DNA of 64,000 nt, taken from Phocaeicola dorei. GTDB lineage: Bacteria > Bacteroidota > Bacteroidia > Bacteroidales > Bacteroidaceae. This document shows, piece after piece, positions 44,293 through 52,043 of the stretch (the first letter of the stretch is position 1; every line of letters starts with the position of its first letter). The stretch covers positions 775,501 to 839,500 of the forward strand of contig NZ_CP046176.1 of the NCBI RefSeq assembly GCF_013009555.1. The letters run 5' to 3'. Position numbers and translations under genes: made by a program. The notes beneath the pieces are model-generated. The model searched no databases, had not been told where the DNA came from, and saw only the letters and a list, made by a program, of their open reading frames with translations.

Positions 44293-44312
44293 TGTCATCA
44301 AAGAACGGTTAT

Positions 44313-44633
44313 ATGAACGTAGAATTTGAAAAGGAATATTTGGCAGAACTTTATGAAAAAGGAAAAACTAATGATAAGAAGCATCGTTTCCAACCTCAAA
44401 TAGTCAATGGTTATTTGAAGTGTGTCAAAGCTCTACTAAATGCCTCTCGAATGGAAGATTTATATCAGTATAGGTCTTTAAACTATGAAAAGTTGAAAGG
44501 TGATAAAAAAGGACTTTCTTCTTTACGCATCAATGACCAATACAGATTGGAATTTAAGGAAATCACCAATGCGGGTAATCAAACAATCATAGAAGTCTGT
44601 TCTTTGATAGACATTACAAATCATTATAAATAG
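44313..44633 (+). CDS. higB: HigB/RelE-type toxin
   Basis: A 106-residue RelE-superfamily toxin. The pattern LNYEKLKGDKKGLSSLRIND followed by QYRLEFKE and IIEVCSLIDITNHYK matches HigB mRNA interferases, with the basic residues K, R and the C-terminal HY present. Toxin-first order with an HTH antitoxin directly downstream (8 bp) is the HigBA arrangement. I use the ATG at 44313, because the -7 element lies just upstream and the longer frame begins within it. Such toxins cut mRNA in the ribosome A site and keep mobile elements in the population. Confidence 0.88.
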   Translation: MNVEFEKEYLAELYEKGKTNDKKHRFQPQIVNGYLKCVKALLNASRMEDLYQYRSLNYEKLKGDKKGLSSLRINDQYRLEFKEITNAGNQTIIEVCSLIDITNHYK

Positions 44634-44641
44634 GAGGAACT

Positions 44642-44962
44642 ATGGGTATAGCAACAAATAATTTGCAGTCATTCCGTCCCTATCATCCGGGTGAATTGAT
44701 AAAGGAAGAATTGGAATGTAGAGGCATAAGGCAAAAAGACTTTGCAAAGAGATTTGGCTTGTCTTATTCTGCCTTAAATGAAACATTAAATGCAAAACGT
44801 CCGATAACTACCGAATTTGCCTTGTTTTTAGAGGCGGCTTTGGGTGTCAATGCCGATTTGCTTGTAAGAATGCAAACGGATTATAATATACAGGTAGCAC
44901 GAAAGAATAACTCCTTGCGTGAAAAGCTAAACAATATAAAGAAAATAGCTGCCGTGTTTTGA
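44642..44962 (+). CDS. higA: HigA-type antitoxin, XRE HTH
   Basis: A 106-residue antitoxin. FRPYHPGELIKEELECRGIR is the family start, followed by the HTH (QKDFAKRFGLSYSALNETLN) and LEAALGVNADLLVRMQTDY. An AGGAGG sequence lies 5 bp upstream of the ATG. It should bind and neutralise HigB and repress the operon by way of the palindrome near the promoter. The gene is intact while neighbouring genes are broken. Confidence 0.9.
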   Translation: MGIATNNLQSFRPYHPGELIKEELECRGIRQKDFAKRFGLSYSALNETLNAKRPITTEFALFLEAALGVNADLLVRMQTDYNIQVARKNNSLREKLNNIKKIAAVF

Positions 44963-45016
44963 AAACAGTTCTTGGTATGATATTATAGAAATAAAGTTTT
45001 TAACGAGGTATTTAAG

Positions 45017-45046
45017 ATAAGGTGGGGCAAGCTGCTCCACCCTTAT
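45017..45046 (+). terminator. Hairpin after the toxin-antitoxin operon
   Basis: ATAAGGTGGGGCA pairs with TGCTCCACCCTTAT with a G-U and one bulge. The T-run after it is weak (TTGTTTA), but the stem is strong enough to be a terminator. The 45050-45332 stretch holds no gene I can support. Confidence 0.6.
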
Positions 45047-45332
45047 TGTTTACTCCTCTAAGAGTGTAAAAAAGAGTTCCTTTGTACTCGAAAATACTTG
45101 TTTAATAGATTGAAAATCAGTAATCCAATAAAAATTAGCACAAATATTTAAATCTCGGTCATAAATTCTTCGTTATATTCATGCAACTTATAAAAAGTTT
45201 GGTATGAGAAATCAATTGTATTTGTGTTGGAATAGTTATCTTATACGTGATGCCCCTAATTGTATATCAGCGTGTTATTGTAAAATAGTTAGTGATATAC
45301 ATAAGTAAGTTATAATATTAAAAAATGAGATT

Positions 45333-45878
45333 ATGGAAAACAAGGAAGTACAGGCATTAGATTCTGAATATCTTTTGTCGTTAATGAAACAGGCTAATAC
45401 GGATAAGGATGCTGCATTTGAGTTAGGAAAGTAGTACATGAATGGCACAAAAATTCCTCAAGATACCCGAAGAGTACTCTTTTATTTTCAACAGGCTACA
45501 GATTTGGGGCATTCTGAGTCACAAATGATAAGTGGATATCTGTATAAAGTAGGAGCATGGGATTTGAAGCCAGACCCTTTAAAAGCTGCCGAACTCTTTG
45601 TGTGTGCGTCAATGACAAACCCCAGTGATGAAATTGTATAGTGGGAAGCTATAAATTTATTCTTATATGGTTTGGAGGAACACCTCTAAATGAATATAGA
45701 GGTGTTAGTCTGTTGGTGTTTATGAGCCAATTGGAAATTCCCTATGCAATGTATTTGTTAGGTAAGGCTCATGAAAACGGTTTATGGGGAGTGTCTAAAG
45801 ACAAAGACGAGGCGATAAGATTATATCGTGAGTCTGCGAATTTAGGGTGTACTGCTGCTATGCTATTTCAGCCTTAAA
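45333..45878 (+). pseudogene. Sel1-repeat protein gene with nonsense codons and a frameshift
   Basis: The frame from ATG 45333 reads DAAFELGK, meets TAG at 45432-45434 and goes on with YMNGTKIPQDTRRVLFYFQQ. A second TAG follows at 45639, then a TAA and a frameshift. A further piece (to 45877) contains AMYLLGKAHENGLWGVSKDK followed by DEAIRLYRESANLG, a clean Sel1 repeat. Sel1 proteins are TPR-like scaffolds. The gene is clearly broken, though the repeat motifs remain readable. Confidence 0.7.
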
Positions 45879-46143
45879 AGAAGAGCCTTTTGTGGTGACT
45901 GAACAATAAGCAGAGAGGAGGTGATTATTTGCTTTACCACTTATTTAATGTATTTGGAAAATTCTTCAATGCAATAATGCAAAATCCGCATAATAAAAGG
46001 CAATAGTCGGATAAAATAAGCCAAGTTTCCCGAAAACCTTATTCGTAAGGTATCCGCAGGTAAAAAATAAGGAGTTAAGTATTTATTTAACTCCTTGATT
46101 TATATATTATTGTAATTTTATTATCGGTAATCTTATTCAATTT
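45879..46143. other. Non-coding right end of the island
   Basis: About 265 bp without a gene. It includes a stem-loop at 46069-46096 (AAGGAGTTAA with TTAACTCCTT) followed by GATTTATATATTAT, likely a terminator. The stretch immediately before 46144 joins the right attachment repeat. Confidence 0.5.
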
Positions 46144-46201
46144 CCCCAGACGCGTACTCTAACCGGGCTGGGCTACATCCCGAATTGCGGATGCAAAGGT
46201 A
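46144..46201 (-). repeat. Island attachment repeat, right copy (attR): tRNA-Pro 5' half remnant
   Basis: It matches 40492-40549 at 56 of 58 positions. It holds the 5' half of tRNA-Pro and its promoter (46194-46201), but the 3' half is missing. The two changes would break a D-stem pair and an acceptor-stem pair, so this copy is free to decay. It marks the right limit of the island. Confidence 0.8.
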
Positions 46202-46280
46202 CGGCTTTTTTGTATTTGCAAATATTCTCTGTACTTTTTTACATTAAAAGTACATCTTTTTATGCAAGGTATTGATAAAA

Positions 46281-47141
46281 CTAATAAGTCGATTCCCTAT
46301 ATTCAGAGGGAGACATATTGGTGTGTCTTTTAAAAAAACGACCTAAAGCAGACTGGTTCAGGAACTTAGTTCTGATTGTTATTTCCTGAATATTAAGAGA
46401 ACTGTTTTTCAATAATTCTTTTATCTCCAGTAATGAATAATCTATAATCCAGTCCTTAGGAGATTTTCCACTGGTTTCTTTAACTACTTCAGACAAATAT
46501 TTGGAAGAAACATGAAGTTTGTCGGCATAAAAGATAACCTCTTTATGTTCTCTGTAGTTATCCATCATTAGCGTGTAGAATCTATGTGTTAAATCTTCTT
46601 TACGTGTTGTACTTGTATTATTTCTATGATTGATATAATTTTCAAAGTCATTATATAAATCTAGGAATATAATTCTTAGCAGAGCTATAATTGCTTCTCT
46701 GGAAAAACTTTTGGGAAGTTTGCTCCGACTCTTCAGTAATGCATAATAATTCATGAAATACTGCATCTCTTGTTCCGGCAAGGGATAAAGGAAACGAGAT
46801 TTCATGTAAGAGAAAAATTGAGGAGAAAAACTTCTGATAGTTTTTATTACATCATAGAAAAATGTGTTTGAAAGTGTAAAATAGTTTGTTGTGAAATTAG
46901 GACTTGTCTCTATGACTGAGACTAGCAATCCCGGCATAAAGACAAAAACATCATGTGGATGTATAGTATATTCTTGAGAATCCATTCTTATTTTAGCATT
47001 TCCTTGTATACAGATTCCAATAGTACATATAGGGGTATAAGAGGGGCAATCTGTAATGGGCAATGTTGATGCATCAGATTGCATGCAAAATTCATTCTCT
47101 AATATATCTTCTCTATTCTTTTCAAATTCCTTATATAACAT
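46281..47141 (-). CDS. AraC family transcriptional regulator
   Basis: A 286-residue regulator. The N-terminal part (about 1-160) is a cupin-like sensing domain (ICIQGNAKIRMDSQEYTIHP). The C-terminal part carries two HTH motifs: EVIFYADKLHVSSKYLSEVV and SLNIQEITIRTKFLNQSALG, followed by FKRHTNMSPSEYR. A -7 element (TATTTTTG near 47162-47169 on the minus strand) lies upstream. Its target is not visible; the genes beside it are the island end and aroB. Confidence 0.92.
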   Translation of the reverse strand: MLYKEFEKNREDILENEFCMQSDASTLPITDCPSYTPICTIGICIQGNAKIRMDSQEYTIHPHDVFVFMPGLLVSVIETSPNFTTNYFTLSNTFFYDVIKTIRSFSPQFFSYMKSRFLYPLPEQEMQYFMNYYALLKSRSKLPKSFSREAIIALLRIIFLDLYNDFENYINHRNNTSTTRKEDLTHRFYTLMMDNYREHKEVIFYADKLHVSSKYLSEVVKETSGKSPKDWIIDYSLLEIKELLKNSSLNIQEITIRTKFLNQSALGRFFKRHTNMSPSEYRESTY

Positions 47142-47370
47142 TTATACCAACCAATTATAGTGCAAAAATAGGATTTCTGAAGCATTGAAAAGTTGATCAA
47201 TGGTGTTTAGGAACAATTTTACGGAAAAAAAGCACTTTGTATTTGTCTTTTTTAAATGATAAGCTTGGTTTTTTAACTAATATATCATAAATACTCTAAT
47301 TTCTTGATTGTTAAAAGTTTGTCTGAGCATAATTGGGGATAAATAAAAGATGTTTTTTATTGTATCGGAC

Positions 47371-47402
47371 AGATGGAAAGATTGTACAATCTTTCCATCT
47401 GT
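47371..47402. terminator. Perfect 32-bp palindrome after aroB
   Basis: CAGATGGAAAGATTGT followed by its own complement is symmetric over 32 bp. It lies 12 bp after the aroB stop. No T-run follows at once on the minus strand, so it may end transcription inefficiently or act as a protein-binding site. Nothing else was seen from 47170 to 47370. Confidence 0.6.
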
Positions 47403-47413
47403 TTAAAGGGGGA

Positions 47414-48475
47414 TCAGCAACCCATGGATTCACGATAAAAATCCAGCATTTCAAAAATTTCGTCTTTACTTGCCGATTGGTTAATCTGTATATCTCCTAT
47501 TTCAGTTAATAGGGTGAAATTAATGATGCCTGCTGAGTTCTTCTTATCATGTTTCATGAATTCATAGAGGCGTTCATATTGTTTGCAATCAAAAGGCATA
47601 ACTCCATAATGTTCTTTGATGAACAAGATGGTTTGACGTAGCTTGTCTTTGGGAAAACCTGTTTTGATGTGGGAGAAATAAAGTTCACAAACTATCCCCC
47701 ATGCCACAGCGTAACCATGTAATATAGGATGCTGTGTCTCTAATGCCAGACTTTCGAAAGCATGCCCTACGGTGTGTCCCAGATTTAAAGCTTTGCGGAT
47801 TCCTCTTTCAAAAGGGTCCTGTTCCACTATATTTTCTTTAATCTGTACAGATTTTCCGACTAAAGTCTGTAAGACCTTGTAATCTATATTGTTGAAGTCA
47901 AATCTCAGCAATTCTATCCAATGATCATGGGTGCTGATAAGACCATGTTTCAACATTTCAGCGTATCCGGACAATAGATTTCGAAGATCCAGTGATTTTA
48001 GAAAATCAGCGTCAATCAATACACTTTCGGCAGGGGAGAAGACTCCGATCTCATTCTTTAATCCGTTGAAATTGATTCCGGTCTTGCCTCCTACAGATGC
48101 ATCAACCATAGCCAGTAGCGTGGTAGGAATATTGATATATTTGATCCCTCGTTTGAAAGTTGATGCGGCGAATCCTCCTAAATCTGTAACCATCCCTCCA
48201 CCTAAATTGATAAGTAACGAATGACGGCTTGCGCCTTTATCTCCCAACTCTTTCCATACATATGCCAATGTTTCCAAGTTTTTGTGCACATCTTCGGCCC
48301 CTATATAAATAAAATGGGCATTTTTAATACAATCAAATCCAGATAAAACAGGAATGCAAAGTTTACGCGTATGTTCATCAGCCAAGACAAATAATTTGTC
48401 ATGTGGGCATTGGGTTATTGCCTTATTGAGATTTTCTTCTAAGTTATGGCAGATAATAACTTCTTGTTTACTCAT
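47414..48475 (-). CDS. aroB: 3-dehydroquinate synthase
   Basis: A 353-residue enzyme of the shikimate pathway. The NAD-binding and active-site segments are clear: LINLGGGMVTDLGGFAAST, FKRGIKYINIPTTLLAMVDA, SVGGKTGIN and ALNLGHTVGHAFES (zinc histidines). It cyclises DAHP to 3-dehydroquinate. A -7 element TAAATTTG (48495-48502, minus strand) lies 19 bp before the ATG, close to the divergent promoter of the next gene. aroA is about 15 kb away, so aro genes are scattered. Confidence 0.96.
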   Translation of the reverse strand: MSKQEVIICHNLEENLNKAITQCPHDKLFVLADEHTRKLCIPVLSGFDCIKNAHFIYIGAEDVHKNLETLAYVWKELGDKGASRHSLLINLGGGMVTDLGGFAASTFKRGIKYINIPTTLLAMVDASVGGKTGINFNGLKNEIGVFSPAESVLIDADFLKSLDLRNLLSGYAEMLKHGLISTHDHWIELLRFDFNNIDYKVLQTLVGKSVQIKENIVEQDPFERGIRKALNLGHTVGHAFESLALETQHPILHGYAVAWGIVCELYFSHIKTGFPKDKLRQTILFIKEHYGVMPFDCKQYERLYEFMKHDKKNSAGIINFTLLTEIGDIQINQSASKDEIFEMLDFYRESMGC

Positions 48476-48494
48476 ATTTTCTATTATTTGCCTG

Positions 48495-48502
48495 CAAATT
48501 TA
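48495..48502 (-). promoter_or_regulatory. Promoter -7 element for aroB
   Basis: TAAATTTG on the minus strand, 19 bp before the aroB ATG. Confidence 0.6.
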
Positions 48503-48545
48503 GGTAAAAAAGCAAAAAGATGACCGTTCTTTGCTTACAAATAAT

Positions 48546-48553
48546 TACTTTTG
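48546..48553 (+). promoter_or_regulatory. Promoter -7 element for the small membrane protein gene
   Basis: TACTTTTG on the plus strand, 19 bp before the ATG at 48573 and about 45 bp from the divergent aroB promoter. Confidence 0.55.
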
Positions 48554-48572
48554 TACGTTAAAATATAAAATA

Positions 48573-48977
48573 ATGAAAGGAATTTTACCGGTTTATTGTA
48601 GGACGATGGGATATGTTGTTCTGTTGTTGTCTGTTTTCGTACCGTTGCTCATGTTTATGTTTGGCATGATAAATGATAGTAACTTGTTGTTTACAAAGGC
48701 TTCTATCAAGTTACTTATCTGGTTTTCTCTGTTTATGATCTTCTTGGCAAAAGTGAAGGATGAGAATGAGAAGATTTCCCGAATACGTGTCAAGGCTATT
48801 TGTTATGCTATTTATTTGCTGGGCATTTATTATATTGTAATGTTGGTCAGAGGAGTATATAATGGAAATCTGGAAGAAGCGGATAATTCCATTGCTATAG
48901 TTTATATGGCTTTTAATGTTATTTGTCTGGAATTTGGCGTACAAAAAAGCCGGGTTGACCGATTATTTAAGAAATAA
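48573..48977 (+). CDS. Four-helix membrane protein of unknown function
   Basis: A 134-residue protein with four hydrophobic segments (about 10-33, 41-60, 71-92 and 105-122), with a charged KVKDENEKISRIRVK between the second and third. I chose the ATG at 48573 for its fit with the promoter just upstream. I do not recognise a family with confidence. It is 75 bp upstream of the large outer-membrane protein gene and on the same strand. Confidence 0.7.
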   Translation: MKGILPVYCRTMGYVVLLLSVFVPLLMFMFGMINDSNLLFTKASIKLLIWFSLFMIFLAKVKDENEKISRIRVKAICYAIYLLGIYYIVMLVRGVYNGNLEEADNSIAIVYMAFNVICLEFGVQKSRVDRLFKK

Positions 48978-49052
48978 ATACATTTTTCCGTTAAACCTTT
49001 TGTTGACAAGAGTGTCCAAAGGACATTAGGCATTAAAATTTCAAGGAAAAAA

Positions 49053-51950
49053 ATGAAGAAGTTAATATTATTGTTGTTACTGGTATGTACCTGTGCAACT
49101 CTCTCTTGGGCGCAAAGTGGCAAGCGCATAACCGTGACGGGATCTGTGATTGATGGTGATGATAAAAGCCCGGTTGGACAAGCTACCGTACAATTACTTT
49201 CTCTACCCGATAGTACAATGGTGGTAGGAAATGTTACCAATAACAACGGAGTATTCTCTATTGCCGCCCGTCCGGGAAAATATGTACTTAAAATTTCATT
49301 TGTAGGTTATCTTACTCAGGAAAAATCTTTGCAGCTGACAGCTGGTAAACCGAGCGTTAATATTGGAACGGTCACTTTACCTACCGATGCTATCATGTTG
49401 GGTGAGGCAGTTATTGTAGCCGAGGCTCCGCAAGTAACCATTTCAGAAGATACTATTGGTTATAATGCTTCTGCTTATCGTACTCCTGAGGGGGCAATGT
49501 TGGAAGAGTTGGTGAAAAAACTTCCGGGAGCAGAAATAGATGACGATGGTAATATCAAAATCAATGGTAAGGAAGTAAAAAAGATTATGGTAGACGGCAA
49601 AGAGTTTTTTGGTGGCGATGTGAAGACCGGTTTGAAGAATCTGCCAGTCGATATGGTGGAAAAACTGAAAACATATGATAAGAAGTCCGATTTGGCACGC
49701 ATTACGGGTATTGATGATGGTGAGGAGGAAACAGTGCTCGATTTGACGGTAAAGAAGGGGATGAATCAGGGTTGGTTTGGAAATGTGGATTTGGCGGCCG
49801 GTACGGAAGACCGTTATGCGGGAAGAGCTATGATTAACCGTTTTTATGATAAAACTCAATTCTCTATTATTGGTTCCGCCAATAATGTGAATGATCAGGG
49901 ATTTTCGGGAGGAGGACCTCGTTGGAGGCGTAACAATGGATTGAACGCAACTAAAATGCTAGGAGCGAATTTTGCTACAGAAACAGAAAAAATGGAAGTG
50001 GGAGGTAGCATGCGTTACAACTATCGTGATGCGGATGTAGTAACAGTAGGATCTTCACAGCGTTTTTTGCAGTCGGGGGATTCTTATTCCAATTCAAACA
50101 AAGCCGATCGTAATAAAGTGACTGATTTCAATGCGGATTTTCGTATGGAATGGCGTCCCGATTCAATGACCAATATTATTTTTCGGCCGAATGTTTCTTA
50201 TAATAAAACAAAAGGGACTTCGGCAACAGAATCAGGAACTTTTAATGAGGACCCTTACCAATATGTGGTAAATCCCAATGATTATCTGAACTTTAACAAT
50301 ATAGGTACCGATGACCCGTTAAGGGATACTCGTATTAATGCTACCAATGAACACAATTTGTCAAAATCAAATAGTTTGTCGGCTAATGCAACTTTACAGC
50401 TGAATCGGAAACTGAATGATAAAGGACGTAATATTACATTCCGTGGTTCGTTTGGATATGGAGATGATGACAGCGATCAGTATGCTCAATCGGAAACCCG
50501 TTATTATCAGATAAAGAATTATTTAGGAGGGGACTCCATTGAATATCGTAATCAATACATTACGATGCCTACTAAAAATTATAATTATACAGCACAATTT
50601 ACTTATAGCGAACCTATAGCACGGGCTACTTTCCTGCAATTTAGTTATAGATTCCAATATAAGAATAGCAAGAGTGATAAATCGACATATGATTTGGGGT
50701 ATCCTTGGAATATAAATGACGGATTACCCGAAGACTATGAAACTGCTTATGTAGATAGCTTGAGTAAGGATGCTGAATATAAATACTTTAATCATGATAT
50801 CTCTTTAGGACTACGATTTATCCGGGAGAAATATCAGTTGAGTGCCGGCATGTCCTTACAGCCTCAAAATACGAAATTGTCCTATAAGAAGGGAGATTAC
50901 ATGACTGATACCACAAGAACGGTATTCAATTTTGCTCCGAATCTGGATTTTCGTTATCGCTTCTCTAAGGTAAGTCAGCTGCGTATCACTTATCGTGGGC
51001 GTAGTAGTCAGCCTAGTATGGAAAACCTGCTGCCGATTGTCGATAATTCCAATCCGTTGAATATCCGTGTGGGTAATCCTGGTTTGAAGCCTTCGTTTGC
51101 CCATACCATGCGTTTGTTTTATAACACTTATAATGCCGAGAAACAGCGTGGGATAATGACCCATGTAAATTTCACTGCTACTCAGAATAGTATCAGTAAT
51201 AGTACGATATATGATGAGAATACGGGTGGTACTACTTCAACTCCTCAGAATATCAATGGAAACTGGAATGCGTTTGGTATGTTCGGTTTTAATTCGGCTT
51301 TGAAGAATAAAAAGTTTACTATAAATTCTTTTTCTCGTGTTAACTACCGGAATCAAGTAGCGTTCTTATACAATAAGGAAACATTGCATGATGATAAGAA
51401 TACGACTACCGGCTTGACTTTGGCGGAGAATCTGAATGGGTCCTATCGGAATGACTGGTTTGAATTTTCATTGAATGGTTCTATTGAATATACAGCGGAA
51501 CGTAGCAAGCTGCGTCCTGAAAAGAACCAAAATCCTTATACATTCTCATATGGAGCGAGTACCAATGTCACTCTACCATGGCAGATGACATTGTCTACTA
51601 ATATCACCAACCAGTCCCGTAGAGGATATGATGATGCCAGTTTGAACAATAATGAACTGATTTGGAATGCCCAAATAGCACAAAGTTTATTGAAGGGAGC
51701 AGCAACTGTTAGTTTTGAAATGTATGACATTTTAAAACAACAGAGCAATATCAGCCGTTCTTTGACTGCAGATGTACGTTCGGTTACCGAATACAACAGT
51801 ATCAATAGTTACTGTATGGTGCATTTTATCTATCGTCTGAATATTTTTGGAAGTAAAGCCGCTCGTGACAAGATGATGAATAGCCATAGGGGATTCGGTG
51901 GTCCCGGTTTTGGTCCCGGTCCAGGAAGACATGGCCGGCGTCCTTTTTAA
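49053..51950 (+). CDS. Outer membrane beta-barrel protein with CarboxypepD_reg-like domain (TonB receptor-like)
   Basis: A 965-residue protein with signal peptide MKKLILLLLLVCTCATLSWA. Residues about 26-110 form a carboxypeptidase regulatory-like domain (VTGSVIDGDDKSPVGQATVQ). A plug-like region follows (MLEELVKKLPGAEIDDDGNI) with conserved KIMVDGKEFFGGD. The rest is an aromatic-rich barrel of the OMP_b-brl_3 type. The C-terminus is a Gly/Pro-rich tail (HRGFGGPGFGPGPGRHGR), not the usual barrel-closing strand with terminal Phe, although a terminal F is present after it. The ligand is unknown and no SusD partner is near. It could be an uptake channel or a structural OMP. Confidence 0.88.
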   Translation: MKKLILLLLLVCTCATLSWAQSGKRITVTGSVIDGDDKSPVGQATVQLLSLPDSTMVVGNVTNNNGVFSIAARPGKYVLKISFVGYLTQEKSLQLTAGKPSVNIGTVTLPTDAIMLGEAVIVAEAPQVTISEDTIGYNASAYRTPEGAMLEELVKKLPGAEIDDDGNIKINGKEVKKIMVDGKEFFGGDVKTGLKNLPVDMVEKLKTYDKKSDLARITGIDDGEEETVLDLTVKKGMNQGWFGNVDLAAGTEDRYAGRAMINRFYDKTQFSIIGSANNVNDQGFSGGGPRWRRNNGLNATKMLGANFATETEKMEVGGSMRYNYRDADVVTVGSSQRFLQSGDSYSNSNKADRNKVTDFNADFRMEWRPDSMTNIIFRPNVSYNKTKGTSATESGTFNEDPYQYVVNPNDYLNFNNIGTDDPLRDTRINATNEHNLSKSNSLSANATLQLNRKLNDKGRNITFRGSFGYGDDDSDQYAQSETRYYQIKNYLGGDSIEYRNQYITMPTKNYNYTAQFTYSEPIARATFLQFSYRFQYKNSKSDKSTYDLGYPWNINDGLPEDYETAYVDSLSKDAEYKYFNHDISLGLRFIREKYQLSAGMSLQPQNTKLSYKKGDYMTDTTRTVFNFAPNLDFRYRFSKVSQLRITYRGRSSQPSMENLLPIVDNSNPLNIRVGNPGLKPSFAHTMRLFYNTYNAEKQRGIMTHVNFTATQNSISNSTIYDENTGGTTSTPQNINGNWNAFGMFGFNSALKNKKFTINSFSRVNYRNQVAFLYNKETLHDDKNTTTGLTLAENLNGSYRNDWFEFSLNGSIEYTAERSKLRPEKNQNPYTFSYGASTNVTLPWQMTLSTNITNQSRRGYDDASLNNNELIWNAQIAQSLLKGAATVSFEMYDILKQQSNISRSLTADVRSVTEYNSINSYCMVHFIYRLNIFGSKAARDKMMNSHRGFGGPGFGPGPGRHGRRPF

Positions 51951-51972
51951 ATGAAACTATATCTTAATCTTT

Positions 51973-52008
51973 TCCCAATCTATATTGTTATAGGTTGGGA
52001 TTTTTTTT
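51973..52008 (+). terminator. Terminator after the outer membrane protein gene
   Basis: TCCCAATCTA (51973-51982) pairs with TAGGTTGGGA (51991-52000) with one wobble and is followed by eight T residues. Confidence 0.88.
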
Positions 52009-52043
52009 ATAAGTTTGCTTATAAGTAAATTACTTGGAATTAT

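Larger units (their letters stand above)
40492..46201. mobile_element. Integrated genomic island at tRNA-Pro(GGG), about 5.65 kb
   Basis: The stretch lies between 58-bp direct repeats derived from tRNA-Pro and carries a tyrosine recombinase as its first gene next to the left repeat. Other contents are an excisionase-like HTH protein, a broken replication initiator, a large hairpin, a HigBA-type toxin-antitoxin pair and a broken Sel1-repeat gene. No relaxase, mobilisation or conjugation gene is visible. The mix of intact control genes and nonsense mutations suggests a plasmid-like integrated element that can no longer replicate on its own. The outer limits come from the repeats. Confidence 0.75.

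Noticed and set aside
43101..45877. TAG reassigned to Gln within the island
   Set aside because: The HTH gene and higB in the same island end at TAG, so normal reading with decay is simpler. Kept only as a question among the findings.
46144..46190. A second tRNA-Pro gene
   Set aside because: Only the 5' half is present; the 3' half is missing and two stem pairs are broken.
49053..51950. A SusC protein
   Set aside because: No SusD gene follows, and the barrel type and tail differ from SusC.
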